Assembly (NCBI GenBank): GCA_020633975.1
Contig: JACKCR010000002.1
Location: 1,984,001 to 2,048,000, forward strand
Reading direction: 5' to 3'
From: Candidatus Eiseniibacteriota bacterium
GTDB lineage: Bacteria; Eisenbacteria; RBG-16-71-46; CAIMUX01
DNA: 64,000 nucleotides
Positions 43,465-52,715 of this stretch are shown here, piece by piece; the first letter of the stretch is position 1, and each line of letters begins with the position of its first letter. Made by a program: the position numbers and the translations under genes. The notes beneath the pieces were generated by a model. The model made no database searches. It had not been told where the DNA came from and saw nothing but the letters and a program-made list of their open reading frames with translations.

Positions 43465-45705
43465 TCAGCGGATGAGGACCGCCCGTGCCGTCCGCGCCTC
43501 ATTCCCACGGGCCGCACGGACGAAGTACACGCCGGCCGGGGCCGCGACCCCATGGTCATCGGTCCCGTCCCAGGACAGCGGGATCTCGTCCGCCAGCGTC
43601 CCTTCACCACCCCCACCGGTCGCGACTCCGCTCCCATGAGCACGACTCCGGCCCAGATCCCGCACGCGTCGTCCCTGGGGGTCGTAGACCGTCACGGATG
43701 CCTCGCCACGCGTCAGCCCGAGCGCCACTCGAACCTCCCCACGGAAAGGATTGCCGAGGACGCGGAGCGAGAACGAGCCCGCCACGGTCCCGAGAAGATC
43801 GTCGCCCTCCGCACCGTCGCCTCCCGACCCGTCCTCGGGCACCGACGACGGGTCGGGATCCACCACGGGCAAGACGAGAGCGGACGGGTAGGCGCCGGCC
43901 AGCTGGACCGTGTTCGTCGCGATGAGCGGTGGATCGTCCGACCCAAACGGTCCGCCATGGTTCGGGTTCACCGCGAACCTCGGCGAGTTGGAACTCGACA
44001 CCGCGAGTCGGATCTTGTGGCCGGGCGCGAAGACGAGCGCCGTCGACCCGAGATCGATCACGTACCGCTCCACCTCTCCCGGCGTGAGCAGCTCCTCCGT
44101 CCGGAATCCGTTCCGGAAGCGCGCCCGAAGTACGCCGTCGCAGACCAGCATCGAGCGTCCGTCCGGATAGACGTCCGTGAGCTTCGCGGTGAAGTCCGTA
44201 TCGAGACGATCGGAGCTCGCATAGAGAACCACTTCGACCTGTCCCACAACTTCGAGCGCGCTCGTGAGCGGCGGAGTCTCGAAGAGAAGGACGTCCGATC
44301 GAGACTCCACCGGACGTTGGTCATACGGACCGAGCTGGAGGACGAGGTTGTTCCCCCCGAGAGTCGGCACCGGGTCGGCCGGATCGAAGACGAACGACTG
44401 CGTCCCGGGATCGAGTTCGGTGTTGCTCAGCCCGCCACCGCTCCCGAGGTAGTAGGAGATCGAACTCGACGCCGGCGGCCACACGGAAGACGCCCGCCAC
44501 TCGTTCCCCGGCGCACCCGGCATGTCCGGATCGCCCATCACGTAGTACGCAACTGGCGGCTTCGACATGATCCCGTTGTTTGCGCCCTTCTCCCAGAAGT
44601 TGAACCAGTCGAGCGCGCCCCCAACGATCGCCTCCGCGAGCGCCGGATCCGAGTTCGGATAGGTCAGCTCGCCCACCGGCATGACCCCCACTCCATGGGA
44701 CCACGGACCGACGATCAGCTTCTGATTGCCGAGGGCACCCGGACCGCCGCCGTACTGCAGTGCTTCGAACAGGTCGAGTGCGCCCTGAATCATGAGGTCG
44801 TACCAGCCCGTGATCGAATAGGACGGCGTCTCGATGACGGACGCGCGCGCGGTCACGTCGAGCCAGTCCCACCATTCGTCACCCACCGCGTGCGCTTCGA
44901 GCGAGTCGACGAGCTGCGGATAGCCGATTCCGTTCAGCCAGCCGACGATGTCCGCTTCCTTGAGCGTTCCACCGGGAAAGACGAGCTGCTCGTAGAGATC
45001 TCCCGTCCCCACCGTCACGTGCGTGCAAGAGAGCCCATTCGGGACGGAACCCATGAGCAGGTTCTGCGTGATCCCCGGTGCCGATGCTCCGAACGTGCCG
45101 ACGTGACCGTCACACCACGGCTGCGCGACGATCCAGTCCAGGGTCTCCTTGCCGTCCTGGTGGTTCGGCCCCCAGCCATTCGACCGGAACATCTCGAACG
45201 ACCCGCCCGATCCGTAGAACCCTCGGATGTCCTGGCCGATCGCGACGAACCCGAGCGAGGCCAGCAGCTCGAACGGCAGGGATCCGCTGGCGTTGTACGG
45301 GGTGCGAGAGAGGATGACCGGCCACGGCCCGCTTCCGCCCTGCGGATACCAGATCTCCGTGTTGAGGAGCGTTCCGTCGCCCATCGGAATCTGGACCGTC
45401 TCCGAGACCGGAAACCCACCGGCAATGGCGACGCGCGTCGCGAGCGAGGACGTCGCGAGCGAGGGCGCTGCAAGCGAGGGCGTCGCGAGCGAGGGCCCCA
45501 CGAGCAAGGGCGTCGCGAACGAGGGCGTCGCGAGTGAGGGCGCCGCGAGGGCCAAGAGCGCGGCGGCCATGATCACCACGGAGCGACCGGCGAGCACTGC
45601 CCCGCCGTCGTCGACCGTGGGATCGCCAATGACGCAGCGAAGGAACCGAACGACACCGTTCGCGAGCAACGAAACCCGAGCGTGAGGATGGAGGGCACGG
45701 CGCAT
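43465..45705 (-). CDS. Secreted CocE/NonD-type alpha/beta hydrolase with C-terminal sorting domain
   Basis: 746 residues; AAGGGAAG precedes ATG 45705. Hydrophobic signal VVIMAAALLALAA is followed by seven PSLAT-like repeats (15-bp unit). The hydrolase (X-Pro dipeptidyl-peptidase S15-like) shows the nucleophile turn GASAPG, the Asp of ITGWYD, and the His of VGPWSHG; the C-terminal jelly roll (VVGQVEVVLYASSD...TDFTAKLTDVYPDGR) is typical of CocE esterases. A final FlgD-Ig-like module (VTVYDPQGRRVRDL...PAGVYFVRAARG) suggests secretion by the same route as five other proteins here. Substrate unknown. Confidence 0.88.
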   Translation of the reverse strand: MRRALHPHARVSLLANGVVRFLRCVIGDPTVDDGGAVLAGRSVVIMAAALLALAAPSLATPSFATPLLVGPSLATPSLAAPSLATSSLATRVAIAGGFPVSETVQIPMGDGTLLNTEIWYPQGGSGPWPVILSRTPYNASGSLPFELLASLGFVAIGQDIRGFYGSGGSFEMFRSNGWGPNHQDGKETLDWIVAQPWCDGHVGTFGASAPGITQNLLMGSVPNGLSCTHVTVGTGDLYEQLVFPGGTLKEADIVGWLNGIGYPQLVDSLEAHAVGDEWWDWLDVTARASVIETPSYSITGWYDLMIQGALDLFEALQYGGGPGALGNQKLIVGPWSHGVGVMPVGELTYPNSDPALAEAIVGGALDWFNFWEKGANNGIMSKPPVAYYVMGDPDMPGAPGNEWRASSVWPPASSSISYYLGSGGGLSNTELDPGTQSFVFDPADPVPTLGGNNLVLQLGPYDQRPVESRSDVLLFETPPLTSALEVVGQVEVVLYASSDRLDTDFTAKLTDVYPDGRSMLVCDGVLRARFRNGFRTEELLTPGEVERYVIDLGSTALVFAPGHKIRLAVSSSNSPRFAVNPNHGGPFGSDDPPLIATNTVQLAGAYPSALVLPVVDPDPSSVPEDGSGGDGAEGDDLLGTVAGSFSLRVLGNPFRGEVRVALGLTRGEASVTVYDPQGRRVRDLGRSRAHGSGVATGGGGEGTLADEIPLSWDGTDDHGVAAPAGVYFVRAARGNEARTARAVLIR
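45438..45550 (-). repeat. 15-bp tandem repeat in the CocE-like signal region
   Basis: About seven copies of (g)gcgtcgcgagcgag with substitutions, encoding (A/T)PSLA(T) on the minus strand. Confidence 0.9.
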
Positions 45706-45787
45706 GGTCGGTCTTCCCTTGGCTGTGGGTGAATCCGTGCGGAAGATCGTCTCAGCCGAGCCGCGACTCACACAAGGACGTAGATCC

Positions 45788-46981
45788 TCAACCGACGCGA
45801 GTCGCGATCTGGAGGACGACCGAGTCTTCCAAACCGCCATCACCGCGTCGCCACTCACACCGCACCGGAGTGTCTTCGAGGAAACGGTACTCGACTCCGA
45901 AGCTCGCGGCCCGAGCGCGCGTCTCGAAGTCACTCGGGTTCAGTGCCGTCGCAGAGTCGGCAAGGTCCGCGTCGAAGAGATCCCGTCGGACGAGGAACCG
46001 CAGTTGGGACCACGCATACGACACGGCGAGGTATCCCCCACTCCCCGTCCCGACGCGGCGGGACGAGGTAGCGGCCTCGTTCGTCACTTCTGCTCGGAAG
46101 TCCTGACGGATGTACTCGCCCTGAAACTCGACCGGTCCGAGCGTCGTGCGGAGGTCGAAGCCGAAGAGGTTTGCGTCACGCAGTGAGCGAGGCAGCTCCG
46201 GAGCGCCGACGGCCACGCTCGTCTCGCCGAACTCTCCGGCCGCCGATGAGGCTTCGAGCGACGTTTCCGCAAGTGACGCTCCCTCGAACGACGTTTCCAG
46301 GAGAGACGCACCCTCGAACGACACCTTCGCGACCGACGCTCCTATCGCCATCTCGTCGAGGATCCGCACTTCGCACCGCCCTCCGATCGCGTGACGGGGA
46401 TCGCCATCCAGAGACTCATCACCAGACCCAATCGACACCGAGTATCCGTTCGTCGCGAACCCGAGGAGTGTGAGCCGCTCTCCCTCGACATATGCGGTGA
46501 TACCCTGGTCGTTCCAGCACCCGTGCGTGGACGCGACGGCAAGCGGCGTGCTCACCAAAGGTCGGTCGATCGACGCGTAGCAGTGGCGATCGATTCCAAA
46601 CGGCACGTCGAACTGGCCTAACGTCACTCCGACGAGTCTCGCCCCAGCTTCACGATGGAGATCTACGAACGCAGCGCCGAGCACGAACGCCTCAGCGTCC
46701 TGATCGAATGCGACGGCCGCTTCCGCGGACAAGTGGCGATTGGTTTCCGCGCTGAGATCGATTTCCAGCTGCCCGACGTGAAAGTCATCGTGTGGGGACG
46801 CCTCGGTAGCCTCGTTGGTCCAGGCATGTTGGAAGTCGAGGAAGGCGGACACGTCCCACTCGACCGTGTCGGCAAACGCCAACGTCGGAAGCGCAGAAAT
46901 GCTCGTCAATGCGAGTGTCGCGACCAGTGTCATACCGGACGTCACACCGTGCGTCCCACCCTTCGAGCAAGTGCCGAGCAT
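45788..46981 (-). CDS. Outer-membrane beta-barrel (porin-like) protein
   Basis: 397 residues; GGAGG five bases before ATG 46981 sets the start. Signal VTSGMTLVATLALTSISALPTLAFA. The mature part has alternating strands (VEWDVSAFLDFQHAW, VGQLEIDLSAETNRHLSAEAAVAFD, LVGVTLGQFDVPFGID) as in phosphate-selective-type or carbohydrate porins; FGID and a Cys pair (HCYAS...HGCWN) fall in a loop. A 30-bp-type repeat (FEGASLLET, FEGASLAET, LEASS) sits in another loop. A Fur-like 7-1-7 box lies 104 bp upstream, so metal regulation is possible. Confidence 0.7.
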   Translation of the reverse strand: MLGTCSKGGTHGVTSGMTLVATLALTSISALPTLAFADTVEWDVSAFLDFQHAWTNEATEASPHDDFHVGQLEIDLSAETNRHLSAEAAVAFDQDAEAFVLGAAFVDLHREAGARLVGVTLGQFDVPFGIDRHCYASIDRPLVSTPLAVASTHGCWNDQGITAYVEGERLTLLGFATNGYSVSIGSGDESLDGDPRHAIGGRCEVRILDEMAIGASVAKVSFEGASLLETSFEGASLAETSLEASSAAGEFGETSVAVGAPELPRSLRDANLFGFDLRTTLGPVEFQGEYIRQDFRAEVTNEAATSSRRVGTGSGGYLAVSYAWSQLRFLVRRDLFDADLADSATALNPSDFETRARAASFGVEYRFLEDTPVRCEWRRGDGGLEDSVVLQIATRVG

Positions 46982-47084
46982 AGGATCCTCCACTCGATCA
47001 GACTCCACGTCGGCCTCGAGGGGCTCTACCGAAGCGACGACGCGAGACTCGTCTCACTGTCGAGGTACCCGGGGAATGGGTCAG

Positions 47085-47099
47085 TGAGACTGAGTCTCA
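47085..47099 (-). promoter_or_regulatory. Fur-family-like box TGAGACT-G-AGTCTCA
   Basis: A perfect 7-1-7 inverted repeat that fits the Fur/Zur core TGAxAxTnAxTxTCA, about 104 bp upstream of the porin start. A second, imperfect copy (gagac-tc-gtctc) lies at 47045-47056. Confidence 0.5.
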
Positions 47100-47208
47100 A
47101 TCGCGCCACGAGCCGGAAGGTACGATCCCAGGAGTGGACGGACAATACGCGGTACCCGAGGGGTCAGTGCAGATCCGAAAAGCAGCTGAGAGGGTGACTC
47201 GAAGCCGC

Positions 47209-47721
47209 CTACGCCGCGCGACGCGACCGAGACCGTGAACGCAGGATCGCGGCGAGCCCCTCGCGGAATGCGTCGGCCTGGCTCTTCCGCGGATACGGCA
47301 ACACGTAGAGCGGCACGACCAGCCCTGCCAACTCGATCGACTTCGTCACGTGCGGTTCGATCCGCTTGAGCAAAGTGACGACGACGTCCGGTTGGAGGTT
47401 TTGCAGTCGAGTCGCGAGATCCGGAACGCTCTCGCGGAGCAGACGAGTTCGCTCGCTTCCACTAGACGTGTGCGATGGGAACGCGCAAAGACTCTCGAGA
47501 TGACATCCCTGGTCGCGGAAGAACGTGAGGAACTCGTCCGTCGACTCGAAGCGCACGCCGAAGGCGTCCTCGAACGCCCTCGCGGCAGCATCGGTCAGCT
47601 CGCACTCGCCGCCGAAGAATCGAGCGCACTCCTCGTCGGACTCACCGATCAGGAGGACGTCGACGTCGCGCCATGGTTGGCTGTGTTGCGAATCGTCACT
47701 CGGCATCTCTGCCCGATTCAT
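47209..47721 (-). CDS. Hypothetical protein, possibly uracil-DNA-glycosylase-like fold
   Basis: 170 residues from ATG 47721 (ATG 47706 also possible; neither has a strong ribosome site). DVDVLLIGESDEE at the start, PDLATRLQNLQPDVVVTLLKRI in the middle and VVPLYVLPYPRKSQADAF near the end have the layout of UDG-superfamily proteins (GEAPG..., LPHPS...), but the catalytic signatures are not present. Very uncertain. Downstream of, and on the same strand as, the 47763 propeller gene (41-bp gap). Confidence 0.5.
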   Translation of the reverse strand: MNRAEMPSDDSQHSQPWRDVDVLLIGESDEECARFFGGECELTDAAARAFEDAFGVRFESTDEFLTFFRDQGCHLESLCAFPSHTSSGSERTRLLRESVPDLATRLQNLQPDVVVTLLKRIEPHVTKSIELAGLVVPLYVLPYPRKSQADAFREGLAAILRSRSRSRRAA

Positions 47722-47762
47722 CGGCCGGAGAGGCGAGTTCTGAAGTGCCGATGTCCAACGGC

Positions 47763-49685
47763 TCAGCGCGTGACGACGATCCGGGTCGATCCGCCTTCGG
47801 GGCCTTTCACCCAGTAGCTGCCCGAGGGCACCGAGCGTCCCGTCTCGTTCTTCAGGTCCCACGTCGCAAAGGGCCAAGAGCCACCAGGCGCAAAGCAGGG
47901 TCCGGATACCTGAGCTTCAGGCGAGCGCTGCGCCGCGGTACTCGTCCGTGCACCGGTTCCAGGAAGTGGCGCTAGCGACCGGACCAGCCGTCCGTCCGCC
48001 GAGTAGATCTGCGCATCCCCGGCGGGAAGTCCGGAGTTCACGTTCGTACTCCACGCGAAGATCGTCGCCTGGTCGCGCACCGGGTTCGGGTACACCGCGA
48101 ACTGGTACGGAGACGCCGGCGGCGGAACAGAGGTCGTGTCGAGGTCGACCAGTGCCGTCCACGAACTCATCTGGTTTCCGTCGAGACGCATCCAATACGG
48201 ACGCACCCGGCCGCCATACGCCGCGATTCCGATGTAGTCACCGAAGAACACCGAGGAGAACGGATTGAAGGGAGACTGACTCACCACCTGTTCGGTGAAC
48301 GTGTCGCCACCATCGATGGAACTCGCGAGCCAGACTTCCGTGTCGTTGCCGCTCGTGTCGCGGCGGTCATAGAAGACGATGTGGAGGTGACCTGTGAGCG
48401 GATCGAGGGCCATCCACGGGAAGAACTGGTGACGACCGTTCCCCACTGTATCGCCGTTCACTCTCTTGATCGGCATCCAGTTCACACCGTCGTCGGAGCG
48501 AAGGAGGAAGACGTCGGTGTCGCCGTTGCGCTGGTCCGACCAAAGGACGTAGATACGTCCCGAGTACGGACTGCTCGTATAGTCCGCCACCGTCTGCGGA
48601 AGGCCGTTGCAGCGATAGATGCCCGGCACCGCGAAGTCCCATCCTCCCGGAATGTCACTCAGCACGACATCGTCGCCCCAGGTGTCTCCCCCATCGGTGG
48701 AGAGGTCGAACTCGAGCCCACGCGGCCCCGCCCAGGCCATGTAGATCGTTCCGTCCGGACCGACCGCAGGCACTGCGCCTTCGACGGTGTCGTCTTCGTC
48801 GACGCAGTTGCCACCTTCGTCACTCACGCGGACCGCGGTGGAGAAGCTCGCCGCGTGGTCACGCGAGTAGGAGAACAGGATCCGTGTGCTGTCCGCGGAG
48901 TTGCTGCTGCCGTAGCGGTCGAACTGCGTCCAGCCGATGTAGACGCTCCCATCGTACGGCCCGCCCGTGCGATCGACGACCGGGTACTCCTTGTCCTCGA
49001 ACGGCTGCCCCGAGTTGTGATCCAACACCGGAACGCCCTCGGCCCAGGTCTCGCCGCTGTCCGTCGAGCGCGCGACGTAGATGCCCGAGTGGCTGAACGT
49101 GCCGATGTACGCGTAGTAGGCCCATCCCCCTTCGTCGCTCGCAAGCGACGAATCGCCGAGGTCGTAGGGATCGGGAAGCGAGTACTCGCTCCAGGTGAGG
49201 CCCGCGTCGTCGCTGAAGAAGGAGTAGCAGCCCGAACCCTGCGCACCGGCCACGATCCGGTTCGGATCGTCCGGATCGATCGTGATCGCCGTCTCTTCCG
49301 GCGCGTAGACGGCACTGTCCACCCGGACGTTCGGCCAGGTGCCGCGGGTCATCGGAATCGGCGAGTCCAGAGGAAGCGGTATCGGGCGCACTCCGTCGCC
49401 TTCGCGCAGGCGTTCGAACTCCGCTTCGTCCCAATCGGCGCGAGCGTCCGCTCCCGCGTCGGAAAGGTCTGCTCCTTGGGCCGGCATCGGAACGGTTCCG
49501 TGGTCGGCGAAGGGAGGCGCGAGGCCTGGCGAGGGATGGGAGGAGGATGAGTCCGGCGATGGGCCCAGACCGGAGCCGACCGGAGTGTCCGGCGACGAGC
49601 CAATTCCGCCCCAGAGCAACACGCCCGTACCCACGCCCAGGGCTGCAAGTGCTGCGATCATCGTCACCGTACGCGTCGGGCTCAT
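47763..49685 (-). CDS. Secreted BNR/sialidase-like propeller protein with C-terminal sorting domain
   Basis: 640 residues; GGGAGG seven bases before ATG 49685. Signal/anchor TVTMIAALAALGVGTGVLLWGG, then a Ser/Pro-rich linker. BNR-type boxes SDDAGLTWSEY, RSTDSGETWAEG, STDGGDTWGDD, RSDDGVNWMP, SSIDGGDTFTE make a six-bladed-type propeller as in sialidases, but the sialidase Arg triad was not traced. The end (IYSADGRLVRSL...SGSYWVKGPEGG) is a FlgD-Ig/type IX-like module with a Ser/Thr-rich insert. Divergent from the 49895 propeller gene. Confidence 0.8.
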   Translation of the reverse strand: MSPTRTVTMIAALAALGVGTGVLLWGGIGSSPDTPVGSGLGPSPDSSSSHPSPGLAPPFADHGTVPMPAQGADLSDAGADARADWDEAEFERLREGDGVRPIPLPLDSPIPMTRGTWPNVRVDSAVYAPEETAITIDPDDPNRIVAGAQGSGCYSFFSDDAGLTWSEYSLPDPYDLGDSSLASDEGGWAYYAYIGTFSHSGIYVARSTDSGETWAEGVPVLDHNSGQPFEDKEYPVVDRTGGPYDGSVYIGWTQFDRYGSSNSADSTRILFSYSRDHAASFSTAVRVSDEGGNCVDEDDTVEGAVPAVGPDGTIYMAWAGPRGLEFDLSTDGGDTWGDDVVLSDIPGGWDFAVPGIYRCNGLPQTVADYTSSPYSGRIYVLWSDQRNGDTDVFLLRSDDGVNWMPIKRVNGDTVGNGRHQFFPWMALDPLTGHLHIVFYDRRDTSGNDTEVWLASSIDGGDTFTEQVVSQSPFNPFSSVFFGDYIGIAAYGGRVRPYWMRLDGNQMSSWTALVDLDTTSVPPPASPYQFAVYPNPVRDQATIFAWSTNVNSGLPAGDAQIYSADGRLVRSLAPLPGTGARTSTAAQRSPEAQVSGPCFAPGGSWPFATWDLKNETGRSVPSGSYWVKGPEGGSTRIVVTR

Positions 49686-49894
49686 CGTCTGGCCTCCCAC
49701 TGAAGCTATGCCGAGAAGTGCTGGCCCCAAAGGGAGAGGATACACCCCAACGGTCGATTCCCAGGTATCAGGATAGGTCCTACCTCGACTGCTGGACGCC
49801 TCACCGATCGTTGCTCGGCGTGTTCCGTGCTGCCCGCCGGTCGGTCATTTCGGTCCCCCAATTGCTGGATCCGCCCCCTATGGAGGAGGTTACG

Positions 49895-52180
49895 TTGCGC
49901 CACTCGCTCCGACCCGCGAGCCACAATTCCGCCGCGGCAGCCATGGCCGCCATCGCGCTGGCCACCATGTCCATGGTCGCCGTTCCGAAGACCGCGTCCG
50001 CTATGTCCCCTGACCTCACACCCTCCTGGGCACATCCCACTCCTCAAGGGAATGCGATGATCGACTACGAGTTCGTGAGCAATGACGTCGGCGTTGCCGT
50101 CGGCGAAGGCGGCTCTGTGCTCGCCACGACGGACGCGGGAGAGACTTGGACGCTCCGCTCCAACCTACGCACCTTCGGCAAGGACCTTCACGGTGTCGAC
50201 ACCGAAGACGGCGTGAACCTCATCGCCATCGGTGAAGCTCCCGGCGTCTTCCGGTCCACCGACGGCGGGGCCATCTGGACCGAAGTCCCCAATCCGTCGA
50301 CCGGGACACTCCTCCAACTCCGCGAAGCGCCCGACGGACGACTCGACGCCGCCGGCGAGAACGGCGAAGTCATCCGCTCGACGGACGACGGCGCCACCTG
50401 GACCGAGATCGGCCCCGGGCTCGGCATGATCGAATCGCAGTGGTGGGAGTCCGCGCAGCACGGCTGGGTAGTTGGAACCGGCGTCGGCCACGAAACGACG
50501 GACGGCGGCGCGACCTGGACCCAGTTCATCGACCTCGCGGGATTCGGATTCCGCGACATTCAGTTCTACGACTCGAACTTCGGCCGCGTGCTCGAGGACT
50601 TCGGATTCTGGACGACGACGAATGGTGGGGTTTCGTGGACGCGTGAAGACCTCTTCGTCGAACCCCTCTACCCCCGGAAGACACTCGCGATCACACCCGA
50701 CCACTGGCTTCTCATCACGTTCATCGAAGGAGCCGCGATCTACGAGACCTTCGACCGTGGCGAGAACTGGGATCTCCTCTCCTTCCAGGGCTCCGTCGGC
50801 TTTCTCGACCTCGAGCGCACCCCGAACGGCCGCATCTTCTTCTCGTCCGATGTCGGCGACATGTTCTACTCCGACGACCTCGCGCACACCTCCACCAACG
50901 CAACGGAGCGGCTCGACTCCGGCCGTTTCGGCCCAATCAGCGTGATCGCGACCACTCCAGGAGACGACTGCTACGCCGTCGTCGTCCCGACCCAAGGCGG
51001 CGTACCTCCCTCGTGGATGCACAGCACGGACCTCGGGGCCACCTGGTCTGCATTCACCGGCCCCAACGGCCTCTCCAGGCCGTCCGCGATGGTGTGGCCG
51101 ACAACGTCGGTCGGCATCGTCGGTGCCTACGACACCATCGGAAGGACGACCGATTCAGGCGTCACCTGGAACACCGCCACGCTCCCGAATTCGCAACGCG
51201 TGACGGACATCGAGATCGCCGGAGACCGGCTCTTCCACGGCGCGTACACGACACAGTCCGGTGACGGCACGGTCTACCGTTCCGACGACCAAGGCGCCAC
51301 CTGGAGCGACGTCGGCACCTCGTTCCCATTCGCCTTCGCACCCTGGGTCGTCACGTTCCTCGATCGCGACAACGGCTACGTCGCCGGCATCCAGCAGTCC
51401 GGCAGCTCTTCCTTCAACCGCACCTACCGCACGACCGACGGCGGGGCCAGCTGGACGCAGGTCACCTCCCCCGCCGGCGGATACGTCCGCGACATGTACT
51501 GGTTCGACATGAACACCGGCATCGCGTCGCTCGGAACCCCCGGCATCTTCCGCACGACCGACGGCGGAGCCACCTGGACCCAGCAAACCACGCTCCGCGC
51601 CTACGAACTCGCGTTCCTCGGACAACTCGGCTTCGCCACCGGAGGCTTCTACTGGGAACCCACCGCCTACACCGAAGACGGCGGAATCACCTGGCAACTC
51701 GCCGACCTCCCCATCTCTTCCCCCGCCGCAGCCGTCGAAGCCACGCGAGACGGATTCCTCCTCGGCAACCAGGACAGCGGCCTCCTCAAGTTCGGCGGGC
51801 TCGACCTCGCGGGAGTCGGTGATGGAAGCGATGACGGAAACGGAGACGGCCTCGGCGATGGGAACGGCCATCCCCTAGGCATCGATGCCTTCGGAGCCAC
51901 CGGAATCCAGCTCCGCCGCACAGGCGCACATCCAACGCACGGAACCGCTCGATTCGAGCTCTCCCTCCAGAGCCCCGGCACATTCAACGTGGATGTGTTC
52001 GACGCCGCCGGCCGCGAAGTCCGCTCTCTCAGCCACGGCTTCCGGTCCGCCGGAACCTTCCCGATGGAGTGGGACGGACGCGACGAGCGCGGTGACGCGA
52101 CGCCGTCCGGACTCTACTTCGTGAGAGTGCACGGCGAGCACGGAGCAGAGTCGCTGCGAGTCGTGCGGGTTCGGGGATAG
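49895..52180 (+). CDS. Secreted Ycf48-like/BNR propeller protein with C-terminal sorting domain
   Basis: 761 residues from TTG 49895: GGAGGAGG ends five bases before it, whereas the ATG at 49880 overlaps that ribosome site. Signal AAAAMAAIALATMSMVAVPKTASA. Numerous repeats of the form TTDAGETW, STDDGATWTE, TTDGGATWT, TTNGGVSWT, TTDSGVTWN, SDDQGATWS form Ycf48/sortilin-like propellers. Asp/Gly-rich linker (GDGSDDGNGDGLGDGNG), then a sorting domain (VDVFDAAGREVRSL...SGLYFVRVHGEHG). Extracellular role unknown. Confidence 0.85.
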   Translation: MRHSLRPASHNSAAAAMAAIALATMSMVAVPKTASAMSPDLTPSWAHPTPQGNAMIDYEFVSNDVGVAVGEGGSVLATTDAGETWTLRSNLRTFGKDLHGVDTEDGVNLIAIGEAPGVFRSTDGGAIWTEVPNPSTGTLLQLREAPDGRLDAAGENGEVIRSTDDGATWTEIGPGLGMIESQWWESAQHGWVVGTGVGHETTDGGATWTQFIDLAGFGFRDIQFYDSNFGRVLEDFGFWTTTNGGVSWTREDLFVEPLYPRKTLAITPDHWLLITFIEGAAIYETFDRGENWDLLSFQGSVGFLDLERTPNGRIFFSSDVGDMFYSDDLAHTSTNATERLDSGRFGPISVIATTPGDDCYAVVVPTQGGVPPSWMHSTDLGATWSAFTGPNGLSRPSAMVWPTTSVGIVGAYDTIGRTTDSGVTWNTATLPNSQRVTDIEIAGDRLFHGAYTTQSGDGTVYRSDDQGATWSDVGTSFPFAFAPWVVTFLDRDNGYVAGIQQSGSSSFNRTYRTTDGGASWTQVTSPAGGYVRDMYWFDMNTGIASLGTPGIFRTTDGGATWTQQTTLRAYELAFLGQLGFATGGFYWEPTAYTEDGGITWQLADLPISSPAAAVEATRDGFLLGNQDSGLLKFGGLDLAGVGDGSDDGNGDGLGDGNGHPLGIDAFGATGIQLRRTGAHPTHGTARFELSLQSPGTFNVDVFDAAGREVRSLSHGFRSAGTFPMEWDGRDERGDATPSGLYFVRVHGEHGAESLRVVRVRG

Positions 52181-52409
52181 CGACGACGTGTGCGCCGAGG
52201 CAGGACGTCGACAGGGCGGCGAGTCTCGGCGCTGAGACTCTCGGCATCGAAGTCTCGGCGCCGGGAGTCCTCGTGCGGGTCGCCGGATTCGAGAATCCCA
52301 ACACCGGGGGGCCCGACGCCGTTGTCAGGGGGTTGCAGCCGCTTGACAATCCTCAGGGGGCTGGATAGTCTTTTCGTTCGCGGTGACCTCCGGGTCACCC
52401 ACCGGTTGA
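52181..52409. other. Spacer before tRNA-Asn
   Basis: No gene. GAGTCTC (52221-52227)/GAGACTC (52234-52240) forms a hairpin that may end the preceding transcript. It also carries a good promoter and a leader hairpin, GGTGACC-TCCG-GGTCACC at 52382-52399, immediately before the tRNA. Confidence 0.6.
52343..52371 (+). promoter_or_regulatory. Promoter of tRNA-Asn
   Basis: Perfect -35 TTGACA (52343-52348), 17-bp spacer, -10 TAGTCT (52366-52371). Expected transcription start near 52378, about 32 bp before the tRNA. Confidence 0.7.
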
Positions 52410-52484
52410 TCCTCGGTAGCTCAATGGTAGAGCATGCGGCTGTTAACCGCAGGGTTGTAGGTTCGAGTCCTACCCGGGGAGCCA
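52410..52484 (+). tRNA. tRNA-Asn (anticodon GTT)
   Basis: 75 nt with encoded CCA. Acceptor arms TCCTCGG / CCGGGGA pair (one T-G); D-arm ...AGCTCAATGGTAGAGC; anticodon stem TGCGG / CCGCA with loop CTGTTAA (GTT at 52442-52444); T-arm GTAGG-TTCGAGT-CCTAC. Its 3' end, GGGGAGCCA, is repeated at 55446, marking an integration site. Confidence 0.97.
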
Positions 52485-52619
52485 TCTTGTTGTCTTGCAT
52501 ATAGATAGGCCGATTCGGTCGACGGAGACCCTGGTGGCGTGGGCTGCTGGGGTCTTTCTATATCCGTAAGTCGCACAGGGATATGCGGGTGCAGGGTTGG
52601 CGGTGGGACTCTCGGCCCG
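52476..52619 (+). repeat. Direct repeat R1 (tRNA 3' end side, attL-like)
   Basis: Begins with GGGGAGCCA of tRNA-Asn. Matches R2 (55446-55590): the core 52497-52560 is identical over 64 bp except one base, the flanks slightly diverged. Confidence 0.9.
52526..52559 (+). terminator. Terminator of tRNA-Asn (within R1)
   Basis: AGACCC (52526-52531)/GGGTCT (52550-52555) with an 18-nt loop and TCTTTCT tail; the same structure is copied in R2. Confidence 0.55.
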
Positions 52620-52715
52620 TAGTGTACCGAAACTGATCTTCAGCCCGCCTGACATCCGTCGAACTCACCGCGCAAGTTCTTCCGGCGTCAGAACTGTCCC
52701 AAAACTCGATCGCCC

